Part shown: piece after piece, positions 36,147 through 49,139 of the stretch | Layout of the letters: every line of letters begins with the position of its first letter | Numbering within the stretch: the stretch's first letter is position 1 | Assembly (NCBI RefSeq): GCF_000208745.1 | Contig: NC_030854.1 | Span: 25,471,169 to 25,535,168 of the forward strand | DNA from: Theobroma cacao | Lineage: Eukaryota; Streptophyta; Magnoliopsida; Malvales; Malvaceae | Direction of reading: 5' to 3' | DNA: 64,000 nucleotides | Position numbers and translations under genes: made by a program | Notes under the pieces: generated by a model | The model's input: the letters and a program-made list of their open reading frames with translations, nothing else | Databases searched by the model: none | What the model was told of the DNA's origin: nothing

Positions 36147-37271
36147 TAGGGATGTCAACGGGTGCCTTATTATAAGGTACCTGCAAGTATCCTACCCGGT
36201 TACACCGGGTTAGGGTATTCCATAAAAGGGTTCGAGTAGTGATTTCACTACTCGAATTGGATTCGGGTAGGGTTCGGGTACCACCTCTTGGGTACCCGTT
36301 ACCCGAACCCGATTAATATTTATAAATATTTTATTATTATTTTAATAATTAAATTAAAAATTTACAATTTCTATCAACTTTACAAGTAATTTTTTTGTTA
36401 AAAACTAACAAATATATGAAAAGTATGGTTACTCTAATTATTAATATGATGACATTAATATATTTAAATTAAAAAATTATTAGATTGTTAATTATATTTA
36501 AATAATATGAATATTATATCATATTATAAAGGAATATANNNNNNNNNNNNNNNNNNNNNNNNNNNNNNNNNNNNNNNNNNNNNNNNNNNNNNNNNNNNNN
36601 NNNNNNNNNNNNNNNNNNNNNNNNNNNNNNNNNNNNNNNNNNNNNNNNNNNNNNNNNNNNNNNNNNNNNNNNNNNNNNNNNNNNNNNNNNNNNNNNNNNN
36701 NNNNNNNNNNNNNNNNNNNNNNNNNNNNNNNNNNNNNNNNNNNNNNNNNNNNNNNNNNNNNNNNNNNNNNNNNNNNNNNNNNNNNNNNNNNNNNNNNNNN
36801 NNNNNNNNNNNNNNNNNNNNNNNNNNNNNNNNNNNNNNNNNNNNNNNNNNNNNNNNNNNNNNNNNNNNNNNTATATAATAATAATATATTACTTTAAATA
36901 TAAATATATTTAAACTTTTTATTTTGTATTAACATTACAAAAATTATAAATCATAAAATTATTAATTACAGTAGATATACATTTGTTTATATAAACTTAT
37001 AACATATAAATCTAAAGAGAAGTTATGAGATTAGAAAAGTTAATTGAGTAATTGGGTAACCATGAAGAAGATTTTAATATTTTTTTTATTTAATCGGGTA
37101 TTTAAACGGGTTAGGGTAATTATAGGGTAGTAGGAATGTATTAGGGTTAGGGTTAGGGTAGTAATTTTTAAATTATTCGGGTAGTTAATAGGGTTAGGGT
37201 AGTTAATTTTTAATAGGGTTAGGGTTCGAGCATCTCAAAATTATAGGGTACCCGACCCGTTGACATCCCTA
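36147..37271. mobile_element. Non-autonomous hAT element with 17-bp inverted repeats
   Basis: TAGGGATGTCAACGGGT at 36147-36163 is repeated as a perfect inverse at 37255-37271. The flanks AACTTACC (36139-36146) and AACTTATC (37272-37279) form an 8-bp duplication with one mismatch, the length made by hAT transposases. Subterminal GGGTACC/GGTTAGGG-type motifs fill both ends and the centre is AT-rich. No transposase is visible, although a 333-base gap hides part of the centre. It sits inside the copia LTR. Confidence 0.85.
36539..36871. other. Assembly gap (333 N)
   Basis: A run of undetermined bases inside the AT-rich centre of the hAT element. Any reading frame across it is meaningless. A further single undetermined base is at 42,455. 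Confidence 1.
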
Positions 37272-37860
37272 AACTTATCTTTTCAACAGAGTCAGGTGTA
37301 ATCATTACAACGTGCCTTTTGCAAGATCAAGTGTAACCTTAATAACATGCCTTTTGTAGGATTAAGCGTAACCTTCACCAAGACACTACATTTTTCAAGT
37401 TCAAGCACAACTTTTATACAAGATGAAGCTTTTTAAATGATCAGACAAAATCTATTTACCTTTTGCTTAGAGGTATAACCAATACAACAGTGGATTCTAG
37501 TGAATCACCAATTTAAAACCTCTAGTGGTTGATAAAGAAGCTTAAGATCGGAAAGGTGAGAGCTTTCACAAAGATATGGATGATCAAAGAAAGTTTAAGC
37601 TTAAGAAGGATCAGTTGAAGAATAAAGATGTGATCTTTAGGCTCTTTACTTGCTCAAAAGAGGGAACTTTCTACTCATAGCCTTTTCTCTTATTTTTTCA
37701 CTCTTTTCTTCTTTAAAAATGATTCAAATTCCTTTCCTCTTTTTACTTTAACGTTCTCAAGATAGATATTTTTGACCTTGAAGATTTTTTGCCCGTTGGA
37801 GTGAAATTTGAATAATTTCTTGTACATTCCAGCCAGCTTACAAAATTTTATCACATCTGT

Positions 37861-38375
37861 AGAATCAATTATTTGTTGTTGACTTGTTGGTTCTTCGCAA
37901 AGTCTGTAACTTTCTATATTTAAAGAATCAGTTCTTCTATTTTGAGGTATTGATTCTTCTATAACTGGGTTTAAAGGTGACACCTTTGCAATTCTAAAAA
38001 ATCGATCATTTTGCCTCAAGGTGTCAGTTCTTCACTGTGGTTTGTCATCAAAATTTGGATTTAAGCTTGATTTTTGCCACTCCACTTTTGTCCAGCTATA
38101 CCATGTCATTCTTGGTCACCAAGTTCTAAGTTGTACTTTTGGTGCTTCAGTAACCGACACCTTCTCCATGTAGAATCGATTATTTTTTCTTTGATTTTCT
38201 ACTTCCGCATTCTGTCTCTTCAGAATCGATTCTTTGTCTCTAAGGTATCGATTCTTCACAAATCCTAAAGCTTTTGTCTTTCAAGAACTGACTTCTTCTT
38301 TTATCAAAATCGATTCTTCATTGTTAATCTTTGCTTGAGAACTGACTTTTTTCTTCTCTAGAATCGATTCTTCCT
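37861..38375. repeat. Cluster of AGAATCGATTCT-type palindromes in the copia LTR
   Basis: AGAATCGATTCT or close variants occur repeatedly, for example at 38,171, 38,222, 38,245, 38,307 and 38,361, with weaker ones such as GAATCAATTATT near 37,861 and AGAATCAGTTCTTCT near 37,925. Spacing is irregular. Role unknown. Confidence 0.75.
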
Positions 38376-38701
38376 GTAATCAAAAAAATAGATTTTGCTT
38401 TCTTTTCATTTAAGAATCAAGTCATTTCTTTTGATAACTTGATTCTTAGCTAGCACTTTAAATTTTGAAAACAAGAAATCTTTGAGAAAATTAAGAGATA
38501 TTTCTTTAAGTTTAAGAGCATGATCATTCATAATGAAAACATGTTCAAACAATCAAAGCATTTCAATATATCTTTCTTTTAAGTTTAGTTTTAACATTCT
38601 TTTGAGGATTTTCTTCATATTTTAAAAATATCTTTCATTTATTTTAAAAGCTCATTAAGTTCAATTAATTTTGTCATATCAAAACAAGAATAAAGCTAAC
38701 A

Positions 38702-40422
38702 ACACAAAGTCCTTTTCATCTTGTGACGTGAAGTGAATGGAGATGGAGTATATGGGATCAACAGAATTCTAAAGTATGAAACCATTTTGTTTCACGCCGA
38801 AGGAATAACATCCAGAGCAACGACTCCAACAATATTAGGATCTCTAATAAATTGATCCGAATTTCAATATTTTTAATGTTACTTCCTTTTTTCGACTTAG
38901 CTTTTGATTGTAATGGATTTCCATCTCCTTCTTATAAAAGTTAAGTCTATGCTCCTCGCAAAGGCGATCAGCTTCCTCTTCGCTAGGCTTGGATGTTTTG
39001 ATTTCCTAGTGGCAGGTCTTATAGATTTAGGGTTAACCTGACTCTCTTGGTATATGATCAATAAATTTTGAGTTAGATATTTATCTTAAAATTATAGAAC
39101 TAATACTGTTGCTTGAGTCTCTTTAGCAAAGTTTCAGCATTACGTACACCAAAATTTGCACGTCCATATATAATGTATCATATCACAGTCATTAGTTAAT
39201 ATTGACGAATGGCTGTGATGAGACGAGTTTAATTGGTGAATAAAAATAGTGATTTATATAATGTTTTCCTTGTAAATAAGGTAGTTTAATTAATCTTACA
39301 TTTCATCATATTTCATTCAACCCTTTCATCCATGTCATCCTAAAATTGTTTGGAGTTGGTGGAAATAGTTATAATGATTCAAGGAATTATTAAAAGAAAT
39401 AGTTAAGCACCTTAACATCCAAAATATCTGATAATGATATGATAGTTTTTTTAAAAAAAAAATAAAGGTAAGAACGATTTCTTTATCAGATGAAAAGATG
39501 AGTGCAAAGAACCCGACAAACGGTAATAACATAGAGGATGGCAGATCCAACTGAAACTAAACAATACAACTCACTGTGTCCAAAGAAGATTGACGAGATA
39601 ACAATTGGAGAAGCACCTTGAAACTCCAAAAGCTAGAAGCCAAGATAAACAGACAACCGATTCAAGCACTCAAGACAAAAAAAAATTGCACACACCACTT
39701 TTAACCAAATGAACCAACCATGGATAGCCATCGGAAAAGGCAAAGAATATTCAACACAGAAGAAAAATAGAGCTCCAGGGGCAAAAAACTTCAAAAGCCA
39801 AACGACAGCAAAAATACAACACAAAAACGTATTGCTACAGCCTGAATATCAGAGATCATGACAAAAAAAAAAAAGAAGAGCACAATAACAACACCAGATC
39901 AAAGCCAATCCTAAAATTCTAACTGAACTAATTTATTGATAGCCCAATTCATCACCACCTTCAAAAGATAAAGGTATGACAGGTACGTGATATCTTTCAG
40001 TAATTAATGATTTGTCATATCAAATACCTATAAAAATGAAATAATAAAAACGTAGTGAAATGTATAGCATTACAAATGAAACAAATGTTGACGGTAACTT
40101 CATATAAGATAAAAGGAATGATTTACGCTCTATGATGTGTTGCTTTAAGCCATCATTGCTTCTTTGAACTGGGCAAATGCTTCTCGACCACTTGAAGCGT
40201 ACAAGACTCCGGGTGGTAAGTAAGATTACTGTTTTTTTAAATTCCGTTTCGGACACCATACAATCACATATAACTTGGCAACTTGTCGATCAAGAAGTTT
40301 AAACTCAAGTAAGTAATAATGGGTAACTTACACGTTTAATCAATCACATTTGTATTAATGTACCTAGACGTGACAATTTAAGCAAGAAGTCACTCAAGGT
40401 CGGACCATTTTGGATCATTTCA
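38702..40422. other. Intergenic; strand-asymmetric block at 39,470-39,950
   Basis: No gene recognised. The block 39,470-39,950 is strikingly A-rich and T-poor on the plus strand (T/G-rich on the minus), with an A-run near 39,860. This composition resembles the 3' untranslated part of plant LINEs on the minus strand, but no coding piece supports that. Confidence 0.3.
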
Positions 40423-40870
40423 GATTCGGATAATTTTGAGTTTGGAGTACCGTTGCAGATTCATTTTTTTTTTTTTTATTTGGGTCATTCAAGCTTAGCA
40501 CTCAAGCTCTTCTTGTTACAAGTCGTTTTAAGGCAGGTCAAGTCGCTTAGGACCAAATCATTTCAGATTGGAATTATTTTGAGTTTAGACCGTTTCAAAT
40601 TCATATTTTTTTTACTTGGGTCATTCATGTTTGGCACTCAAGCTCGCCGGTTACGAGTCGTTTTTTAGGTTCAAGTTATTGACTTTTTTAAACTTTAATA
40701 AAATTGAATTTGGACAGTTTATTTGCATTCGAATCATTACAAATTAGTTTTTCAATCATTTCAAGATCTGATCAATTTGAGTTTGAGTCATTTTAAATAC
40801 AAGTTTTTTTTTTATTCGGATCATTTTAGGTTCACGCTGTTTTGAGGTTCAAGTTGAACACATTTAAAAT
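40423..40870. repeat. Diverged tandem repeats of about 140 bp
   Basis: Two clear units (40,423-40,560 and 40,561-40,690) share TTTTGAGTTT…ATTC, a T-run, TTGGGTCATTCA, GGCACTCAAGCTC-like and TTACAAGTCGTTTT blocks; a third, weaker unit follows to about 40,870 (GATCAATTTGAGTTTG…TCGGATCATTTTAGG…GAGGTTCAAGTT). Not coding. Confidence 0.6.
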
Positions 40871-41797
40871 TGTTGATATTTTCTGATTAAATTGGATTAG
40901 GTCAACTTACGTTTAGACAGATTGGGCTGGTTTTTCTTGTTCAAATCAACATTGCTAGCTCTAAATATATAGTAAGGAATCACAATTCTAACTACTCAAA
41001 TTCTCATTTTTTTTTTTTACATAAAGTTGCAAATCTAAATAACAATCCAGAGCCGCAACAACATGAATTGAAATCAAACTAGTGGCTTACATTCTCTTGA
41101 CACGTGCTTTGATAATGGTGGTAACATCTCAAAACGAGTATAATTGACCTAATAACTTTTTAACCCTAAATGCATACATGATCATAAAATTTTGAAGTTA
41201 AGTTTTCTAATAGTAATTCATTGACCTAAAATCTTACTTAGGTTTTATTACTCTCCTATTCAATGTCGGATAAGATATCACACTCCTCGATCAAATTCTT
41301 GACAGACCTCTTCTATGTTGAAAGTAAGAAGTTGCGATCATTCAATGTCTCTATTACAAAATAATACTCTTTTTGTCCCATTGTTTGGATGTCACAAAAC
41401 TATTTCTTCTTTCGTATCCTGAACATCGAATTCTCTTACTTTTTCCATATTTTAAAATTATTTTTTATGATTTTTGTAAAATTTTTTAACATTAAAAATC
41501 ATGGTGTATGAATTTTATAAAGAATTTAAAATCTTAAAATAAAATGTACTAAATTCAGAACTTTCTATTAAATTTCGTGAAAAAAGAATAAGGACATATA
41601 CGAAAATAGGAAGTACTAGATGACAATATATTAGGAAAATGTGACCTTGCCTGTTGATCTGTTGTCCGATCATAATTTGTCGTGAGAATATTTGAAGAAG
41701 ACCTAGAGAAAGCAACACGACTCAAGCTTACCAACTTAGAGCTAGAGTATCTGACTTTCTCCGTAAAAGATAATTGCACAGCAAGCGGTAAAGAACA
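40871..41797. other. Intergenic, AT-rich
   Basis: No gene, RNA or repeat that I can support. Confidence 0.4.
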
Positions 41798-41880
41798 TTT
41801 TATAGTCCTCTATGTCACGTCTTGTCCCTATTTTATAGTCCTCTATGTCACGTCTTGTCCCTATTTTGTAGTCCTCTGGG
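41798..41880. repeat. 33-bp minisatellite, about 2.5 units
   Basis: The unit ATTTTATAGTCCTCTATGTC plus ACGTCTTGTCCCT is repeated twice exactly and then partly (ATTTTGTAGTCCTCTGGGTC). Because 33 is divisible by three, a short frame across it stays open, but there is no sign of a gene. Confidence 0.9.
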
Positions 41881-44800
41881 TCAATTAAAATTATTTTATT
41901 CCTTTTTCAACAAAGAAAAAAAAAATACTCATTCCCTTTTCCCATTTTGTTCCTTTGCACTCATCGAGCATAACCCCTCCTCCATTTCTTCTCCTTAAGC
42001 AAATGATTATCGTTATGGAGGTATATGATTGGCCAAAAGAGGATCATTATCATTTTATTATCCTTTGACCTCTAACTTTGTTGCTTTTCTGTTTCGACAA
42101 TGCACAAGGGAAACAAGGTCGGATCTTCTCTTAGTCACGTGGGTCGTGGCTCTTTCAAAATTTTAAAAAAAATTTTATACTATATAAAATTTTTTTATAT
42201 ATCTTTTATAATTTTTTTAAAATAATTTTTTTATTTAATAATTAATATAAATAAAAAATAATAAAATACTCTATATACTTCATTCATTTTTATCTTCCTT
42301 AATTTTTAAGTGTTTTCATATCTTTTTCGTTCTTTTCTTTTCCTTTTCTCTTTTCTTTTAATCTTTCACTTGTACTCTACTTTTTTCTTTATAACTCACT
42401 ATTGAAACACATTTCATTTTTTAAAAAAAAATTTTAATTCAACTTGCTAGCTTGNATGATAAAGTTTTTTCTTGTATCTTTTTCTTTCAATTTATATTAT
42501 TATTTTTTATATTTATTTAATTTTTTATATTTATTCTATTTTTTTTATATATTTTAAATTTTAATAGATTTTCTTGTTCAAATTTTTACAAACCATTAAC
42601 CATGCTCTTTTTTTTCATTTTTGTTATGTCATATATGGGTTCTATCTTTTGCTTATCATGTTTTTCTTTTTTTTGTTGTAGATTTCATTTTTTATGATTT
42701 GAATTTTTAAAAATTAAAAAATTATTATATAATTCTTAAATGTAAGTTATAGTGTTACACTGATATTTAAAATTTTATCAATGTATCATTTTTTTATTAA
42801 TTCTAATTATATAAAAATAAATTATTAATCTTGTATATTATATTTAACTATTTATATTTTATACATTATAGCTTTATATTTAGTATTATAAATTAAAATA
42901 AAAATAAAATAAGAATATTGGATGTTGACTGCATTAATTTTTTTTTAAGTTTGATTAAAGTATGAATGAGTTAAAAATAATTGACAAATTCTTTAAAATA
43001 AAAGAAGCAAATCGTTCAAATGATTTTTCTACACTTTAACCATCAAATCTCAATACTTCAACTCATAAACAAAACTAATGTGAATCAACACATCTCAAAC
43101 TCAATCTTGAAGAAATTGATGCTTTTCAATATAAAGTAAATAATTGACAAATTTGAATCCTAGAAAGATTGTCGAATAAAAATTTTTTAAAAAATTATTA
43201 TAAGTCTTTCTTTTCTTGATTTATATGTTATATAAAATTATTTTTTATTATAAATATTTTGATTGTTGGTTAATTTTAATATATTAATTTTTAAAATTTT
43301 TAGCTCTTATTGCTCTATCTTTGACCCCTCAACAAAAATTGATTAACCCCATCCTGAAGGGAAAGAAATTTGAAGTCAATAAAGCAATGATAGTCACCTA
43401 AATTTTTAGGGCACAATTCAATTTCATAAAATTAGCTTCAAGCTTATTACCCCAAGAAAATTGAATGTTGACTGATCACTTAGTACTTTGCTAGCTTTCT
43501 AAATTCAATGAACTAAATCATCATAAGATTATGGTTTGAATAATGATCACTATAGATGACCAACAAAAAGATATTTACCACTAGTTCCTTCCTTTTTCTT
43601 TTCTTCTTTTTAGTCAGTACTTGTAAAAAATTTTCAAAACAAATGTTATGTCAAGCATAAAGTCAGATAAACTTCATTAGCATTAAAATATAAAATCTAT
43701 TTGTAATTTCACCAACAAATGTAGGAGCCCTTACATTAAGATTCTCCTTCACCCGTACGATTTTACCTTTATAAATCCTATTCAACCTAGATCTGAATAC
43801 ATGTGACCATGGATTGAGCACTTGGAGCAATGCTTCTGCTGTAAGAAAGATATGCATGCCGAAAACCAAATTGGGCTTGATTTTTATTACGGGAAGACTG
43901 GGCTGTAAACCTCTGTTTCATCTGTTTGGGCTAATTAATAACATAGATTGCCCTATAATTAGAGACGTTGGAGTGGGCAATGTTTACATTAATTTTTTTT
44001 TAACCTTTTCGGAGGAAAAACTAATTTTGGCCCACAAGATCAATGATGGGGGTGATGGGAATCTGTGGCGTCCCAAGCTTGATCCAGCTTTTACAGTGTC
44101 TCACGTGACTCTTGGTAGAGCCAATTATTCTGAGATTTTATTTATTGTATAGGTTAGAGATCTTTTGGTGGAACCCCGATTTATATTTGGATCCCAACCA
44201 CTTAATATGTTGATGTTCCCTTCGTCCAGTCTTTGTGTTAAATCTCTATCGAGAGGTTCACAAATTGCCATTTCCCTTTCAATCTTTTCAGGCACAATTT
44301 GATTGACAAGTCGTTTATTGATTCAAGTTGGTTATGAAAGCTGTCTACTCTAAAAGCAAGAATTACGTATAATTATCCTCTTTTTCTTAAAAACAAATAG
44401 CAATACAAATTTAGAAAATTATCGTATACATCAAAAATGGAATTTTTTTTTAACTTTACAAAGATATTTAAATAATTAATTCAAGCATATTTGAATAACG
44501 GAATTGTATATATCCACTAAGTTATAAGAAAGTCATTGAATTGAAATAATAGCATAAATGAACACGTGTCAATTATTTAAGTTTATTTAAAAAATACAAA
44601 ATTTTCAGCATTCAATATCTAAAAAAAAAATCTTTCAAATTTATCATATAAATTCTAAACTTTCAATAATAGTTTAACTTCATACAACCAATCGAAAATA
44701 TCAAGATAAAATTTTTGAGTTCCTTTTCGTTATACGTTATAAATAGAATTTAATTGAATTTGAAATTTTACAATAGGGCTAAAATACCCTTTTGTCTTAT

Positions 44801-44919
44801 ACTTAAAACTTGAACTTGACACTTTTAAATTGAAGGTATTAGATTTTAGTTATGTAAAAGAAGGCAAAAGGCAAATGTAATAAGAATGTTGCATGCAATA
44901 ATTACATTTACCCCTAGCA
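41881..44919. other. Intergenic; extremely AT-rich at 42,100-43,300
   Basis: The first half consists largely of A/T runs and has no coding potential. The segment 43,700-44,150 is more balanced and open for 60-110 codons on both strands, but I recognise no protein family in either. Confidence 0.4.
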
Positions 44920-44941
44920 AGGGTACACGTGCATGTACCCT
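44920..44941. repeat. Short palindrome with G-box core
   Basis: AGGGTACA and TGTACCCT are 8-bp inverted arms around a 6-base centre; the left arm and centre include CACGTG, a G-box. No gene lies close enough to assign it to a promoter. Confidence 0.5.
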
Positions 44942-46717
44942 TCTTGTCAATGGACTTAGTGGTTTCTTCTAAGACGATTAAGATCACTGATTAAAGTCTT
45001 AAGCCCTTTTCTTAGGGCTTTGCTCAGAAACATAGATGGAAAAGTGAAAGGATGGAGAGTTTGGGAAGGAGACAAAGTGAAAGGAATGAAAACATCTTTT
45101 TGGCTTTCTATTTGTTCGGCGTTAAGTATAACAATCTGGCTTTACCTAGTTCTTAGAGATCATTTGGTGGAAAAAACATCTATTTCGTTTCTTTTTTTTT
45201 TTTTTCTACATAGTTCCAATTTAGATGAATTGCAGTCATGAATATGGATAGAAAATGACAATTTTTTTTTTTATTTTCACTTAACAACGTATCTCAGTTA
45301 TTATAATTTAATAAAATTAACAAGAAATAAAACAAGAATACATAAAAATTTATAATGTAATTCGATCAATCCATATTCACACTTAATAACGAGGAAAGGC
45401 AATACCATATCGCTCTCATTACTCTAGTCTCAAAATCATTCAAGCTCACTAAAACTATAAGTGTTCATAATTTAGTTTAGACCTAGTTGATTATTTAAAA
45501 TCTAAACTCGAGTCCGGATTCGATTCGTCCATTTAAATTCTACTTCTTTCTCATATTTCTCATCACCCGTTCATAGTCACAAGATTTAGTGCAAGGTAGC
45601 CTGATTTTATTTTCACGATAGTGGTGCTTTAGTAATTGAAAGTGAAGAAATAAGACGAAATTAAGACTGAGACAAACTAAGAACAGTAAATTCCTTTATC
45701 TAAGCAATTAATGCACATGTGCAGTCGATTTTTCCTTTGGAAATGACAGTTTGAATGGAGCTCTCGTGGGGAATACTACGAGATAGATAGCACGTTAGTT
45801 TTAAGAAAAAATTGTTTACTACATTGCCATGAAATAAGGTCAATAAATGAACAATTCTTATATTAAATTTATTTTAAACATTTTTTTCAACATGTATTCA
45901 CTACTCAAAATAGTTCAGTGTGAATTCTTCCTATTTCAAATTAAAAAAAGTAACAATAATTTGTTTTTAGCTGTACAATTTCCTGATTTCAAAATCTTAC
46001 ATAGAAGCAATGATAATGTCGGCAAATACAGAAAGGAAAACAAACTTTAGCTTCGTGCGCTAACTTACTTCTATTTTAGTTGAATATTCTGAAAGGATAA
46101 AGTTTGTTTTTCTTTCTTTTTACCTTTTTTCTTTTATAGAGATGGATGGATACTGTTAGGTAAGCCCTCATACATTAAATAGCTCGATCACATGGTCAAC
46201 CTTCAAACGTGAATTTCACATGAGTCAATGCTCCATGGATGATTGACAACTTACGTAAAAATATTTTATAAAAGAAAATTTGAAGCTTAATTTCTTGTTT
46301 TAATTATTCAATTTTAAAAATTATATCTTGATCACTAACATTTATAAAAATTAATATTTTGATTATTCAACTATCAAATATTAACAACTGCCTAATATAA
46401 TTTTTCTGAGTCAATTGACTTTGTCACATAGTATGTCTAAGGACGATGCCATGTGGACAATATTACATGACAGATAAATTGACATAGACAGACCATGTGA
46501 TTAAGATCAACAAATCTAAAATGTCCTGTTATACTATCGTTAATTTCTATTTTTTTTTTCTTGAAAATTAAAATTGTTTCGTTGGTTGAAAAGTATAACC
46601 CCTTACAAAAGGAAATAGAGTTTCCTGATTAAGTGAGTCTTGGTACTATGTTAGCTTACAAAAAGATTGCCAGACGCATCAACCTATCACTAAACAACAT
46701 TCACATCATAACCCTAT
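44942..46717. other. Intergenic, AT-rich
   Basis: No gene recognised. Short open frames near 45,020-45,241 and 45,847-46,050 have no family resemblance. Confidence 0.4.
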
Positions 46718-46966
46718 TCATTCACAGCTATACATCCCAATATCCTTCAAAGAATTCCCAACTAGAACAGAACAAGTAAGAAAGAGAAACAATACCATTT
46801 TGCATGTCTCCTTTCCTTCCAAATACTTACACTCCAAAGCATCAGCTCTAGACGCACCATTCAACCCACAGCAGGAGGCCAGATGCCCAGGATTTGGCAG
46901 CCCACCCTTGATCAATCTTGGAGGTATTTCACCGATCCAAGAAGAGAATCTGACAGAACACAACAA
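46718..46966 (-). other. Unrecognised coding-like scrap
   Basis: An 82-codon minus-strand frame in a locally GC-richer segment includes SSWIGEIPPRLIKGGLPNPG and HLASCCGLNGASRADALEC, directly followed by a strong donor-like GTGTAAGTATTT (about 46,830). It could be an exon of a decayed gene or an unspliced non-coding transcript. I cannot assign a family, and no matching neighbouring exon was found. Confidence 0.25.
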
Positions 46967-49139
46967 CTCAACGACAATTAAGACAAAAAGGATAAACCGG
47001 GGCTTCCTTATCCATCATAAACATCCATTGACTAAGGAAAAGATTTGAGCAGATCATTCATTCTATCCACTCTCCCAATTGGATGAGGTTATCTGCTATA
47101 TGACCTTGACATATGTCAAACCTGGTTGAATGATCAAAACATTAATTTTTATAAATTTTTAAGATTTGATGATCACGATAAAACTCTGACAAAGAAAATT
47201 GTAACAATCAAGACATAATAAATGAAATGTAAATGGATACTGAATACGGAATACGGAACATGATAATAATAATCGGTAATTTCTGGTTTCATAAGTTTAT
47301 AGGACCTTTCATTTACTTTGTAGGCTAGCCATGTCTGATTCCCACCCCCCATCTGGTCCCTATTGGCGCAAGTCATGACAATGACACTTTACTGTTCAAA
47401 CAACTTGCAAATTTTATTGGCCTTTTCTCTTTTATCCAATGGACTAATAAAATTTCGACAACACCTTACTTCATGTGGCTAGGGATAAGAAAAATATAGG
47501 TTAAATTTATAAGTTTAACGTCATGATGTACTCTCTTTTGTGATAGACAAATATACAAATCAATCACAGTCATCCCACTATAAATTTACCAAAATGATAT
47601 TTAATTAAAATTTCCACTTTTTCCATATAACACGTACGTAGAGCAATGCTAAAGTGTTCGAAAGTTTTGGGATTTCAAAGAGTACATGGAAAAAAGTCAA
47701 CTTCATGAGTAATTATTCTGATCTCTCTTTTGCAAATATTTAAATTCTTTATAATATATATATAAAAAAAAAAAGAAAATTTAGGAATACATACAACAAA
47801 TTTTGATGTCGTATTCTTTTGAAAAAAAATGTTTTCATCAACATTCTAAATTATATAATTTAAAGGATTTTGAATTCCATAAAATTTTTGTGGTATGCAC
47901 ATAATTGTTTAAACCCGATACATGCTATTAACCGAATAAAGAAAATTTAAGGAACAAACAATTAGGGCCAAAGAGATGATGTTTGATTTCTTTGTTAATG
48001 TTGTTCATGCCAACATATCATAAGTTCGGCCGAACTAGCAGGGACAAAGGTTGAAAATTAGACAACCTTGTTTTCTTGTTAATTTGCTTTCTCCAAACTA
48101 TATTAATCCAAATAAAAAGCAGCTAGATATGCTCTTTGATATGGCAATCAATGCCCACCATGGGTTTATTATATTATATATGTTTGGCCTAACTTTTGCC
48201 CTCCTTTTGTACTCTTTGTTCTCCTTGTAGACAGCATTCTGCCTGTGTTTTAACTATTATTTATGTGGGTGATGAATTGTTTTAGTGAATATTTAACTTG
48301 ATGCAAACAGACCTTGTCACAAATTTTTAGACAACATCATAAGCCTTTTGGAAACAAAATGCCATTTTCTCCCTATTTGGTGAGCAAGAAAATGTAATAT
48401 AATGATACCATAATCGATGGCAATTTTACACCTTCAACAAGGCAAAGATATATGCAAATATGTCGTACATCACGATCTCTAATAACAAGTTAAATTATGG
48501 GGAATGAAGGGAAGCCAGAAGTATTACTTTTTCTCGAAATAAAAATCACCAGATTTGTAGGTTTTAAAGCCTCTAGTGTTTCCACATCTTCTAAACTAAT
48601 ACCCTATTGAAATGAAATTATAAAAAAGAGCAATTAATTCAGAAGATAGGTAAGATCTGCTTTCGGTTGCATAATTCAGAAAGTGGATTAAAAACTAAAC
48701 AAATAAAAGAATAAAACAAAAGAAAATGCAAGCCTAGGCCTCTACTAGATATTTTGTTCTGCTATGGAATCGAGATGCACGGGTGCCTCTGAAACCTTTA
48801 ATCTATAAAAGGATACCACATTTCTAGGCAATTGTTGATCACAACAGAGACTTTTAGATTCCACAATTCTGCCTCACTCATAAATGAAGTGAAATAAAGC
48901 TCACGAGAAATCTACTTTTATGGATACTTCTTTTTATAGTTGATATATCTACTGTCTTTCTTGTATTTATTTTTTTTCTAATGTTAAAAGGAACTTGGGT
49001 AATTGGCAGTTGCCAAAAAAAATAGTACAAAGAAAATCTTCAAAAGGGACAAAAGCAAGGTTTTGCACTATTTATTATTAAGACTAAAGAGTTAATTACA
49101 GAAAGTAAACTTAATAAATAAAATCGCCCATCTCTATGT
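46967..49139. other. Intergenic, AT-rich
   Basis: I see no gene, RNA gene or structured repeat here. Confidence 0.4.

Larger units (their letters stand above)
35885..38701 (-). mobile_element. 5' LTR of the copia remnant, interrupted by a hAT element
   Basis: On the minus strand it begins TGTTAGCTTTATTCTTGTTT at 38,701 and ends TTTTTAACA at 35,885, beside the primer-binding site, giving TG...CA ends and about 1.7 kb after removing the nested hAT element (36147-37271 plus its 8-bp duplication). The part 37,850-38,440 is rich in AGAATCGATTCT-like motifs (separate entry). The partner 3' LTR is not recognised in the window. Confidence 0.7.

Noticed and set aside
36507..36878. Open frame across the assembly gap
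   Set aside because: It consists almost entirely of undetermined bases.
37135..37230. Telomere-like TTAGGG repeats
   Set aside because: Only a few irregular units, not the plant TTTAGGG type, and they belong to the subterminal region of the hAT element.
39470..39950. A-rich block as the 3' end of a LINE
   Set aside because: Composition fits but there is no coding remnant, poly(A)-type tail at the correct end or target duplication.
43663..44152. Overlapping frames on both strands in a balanced-composition segment
   Set aside because: No recognisable protein in either strand and no splice structure.
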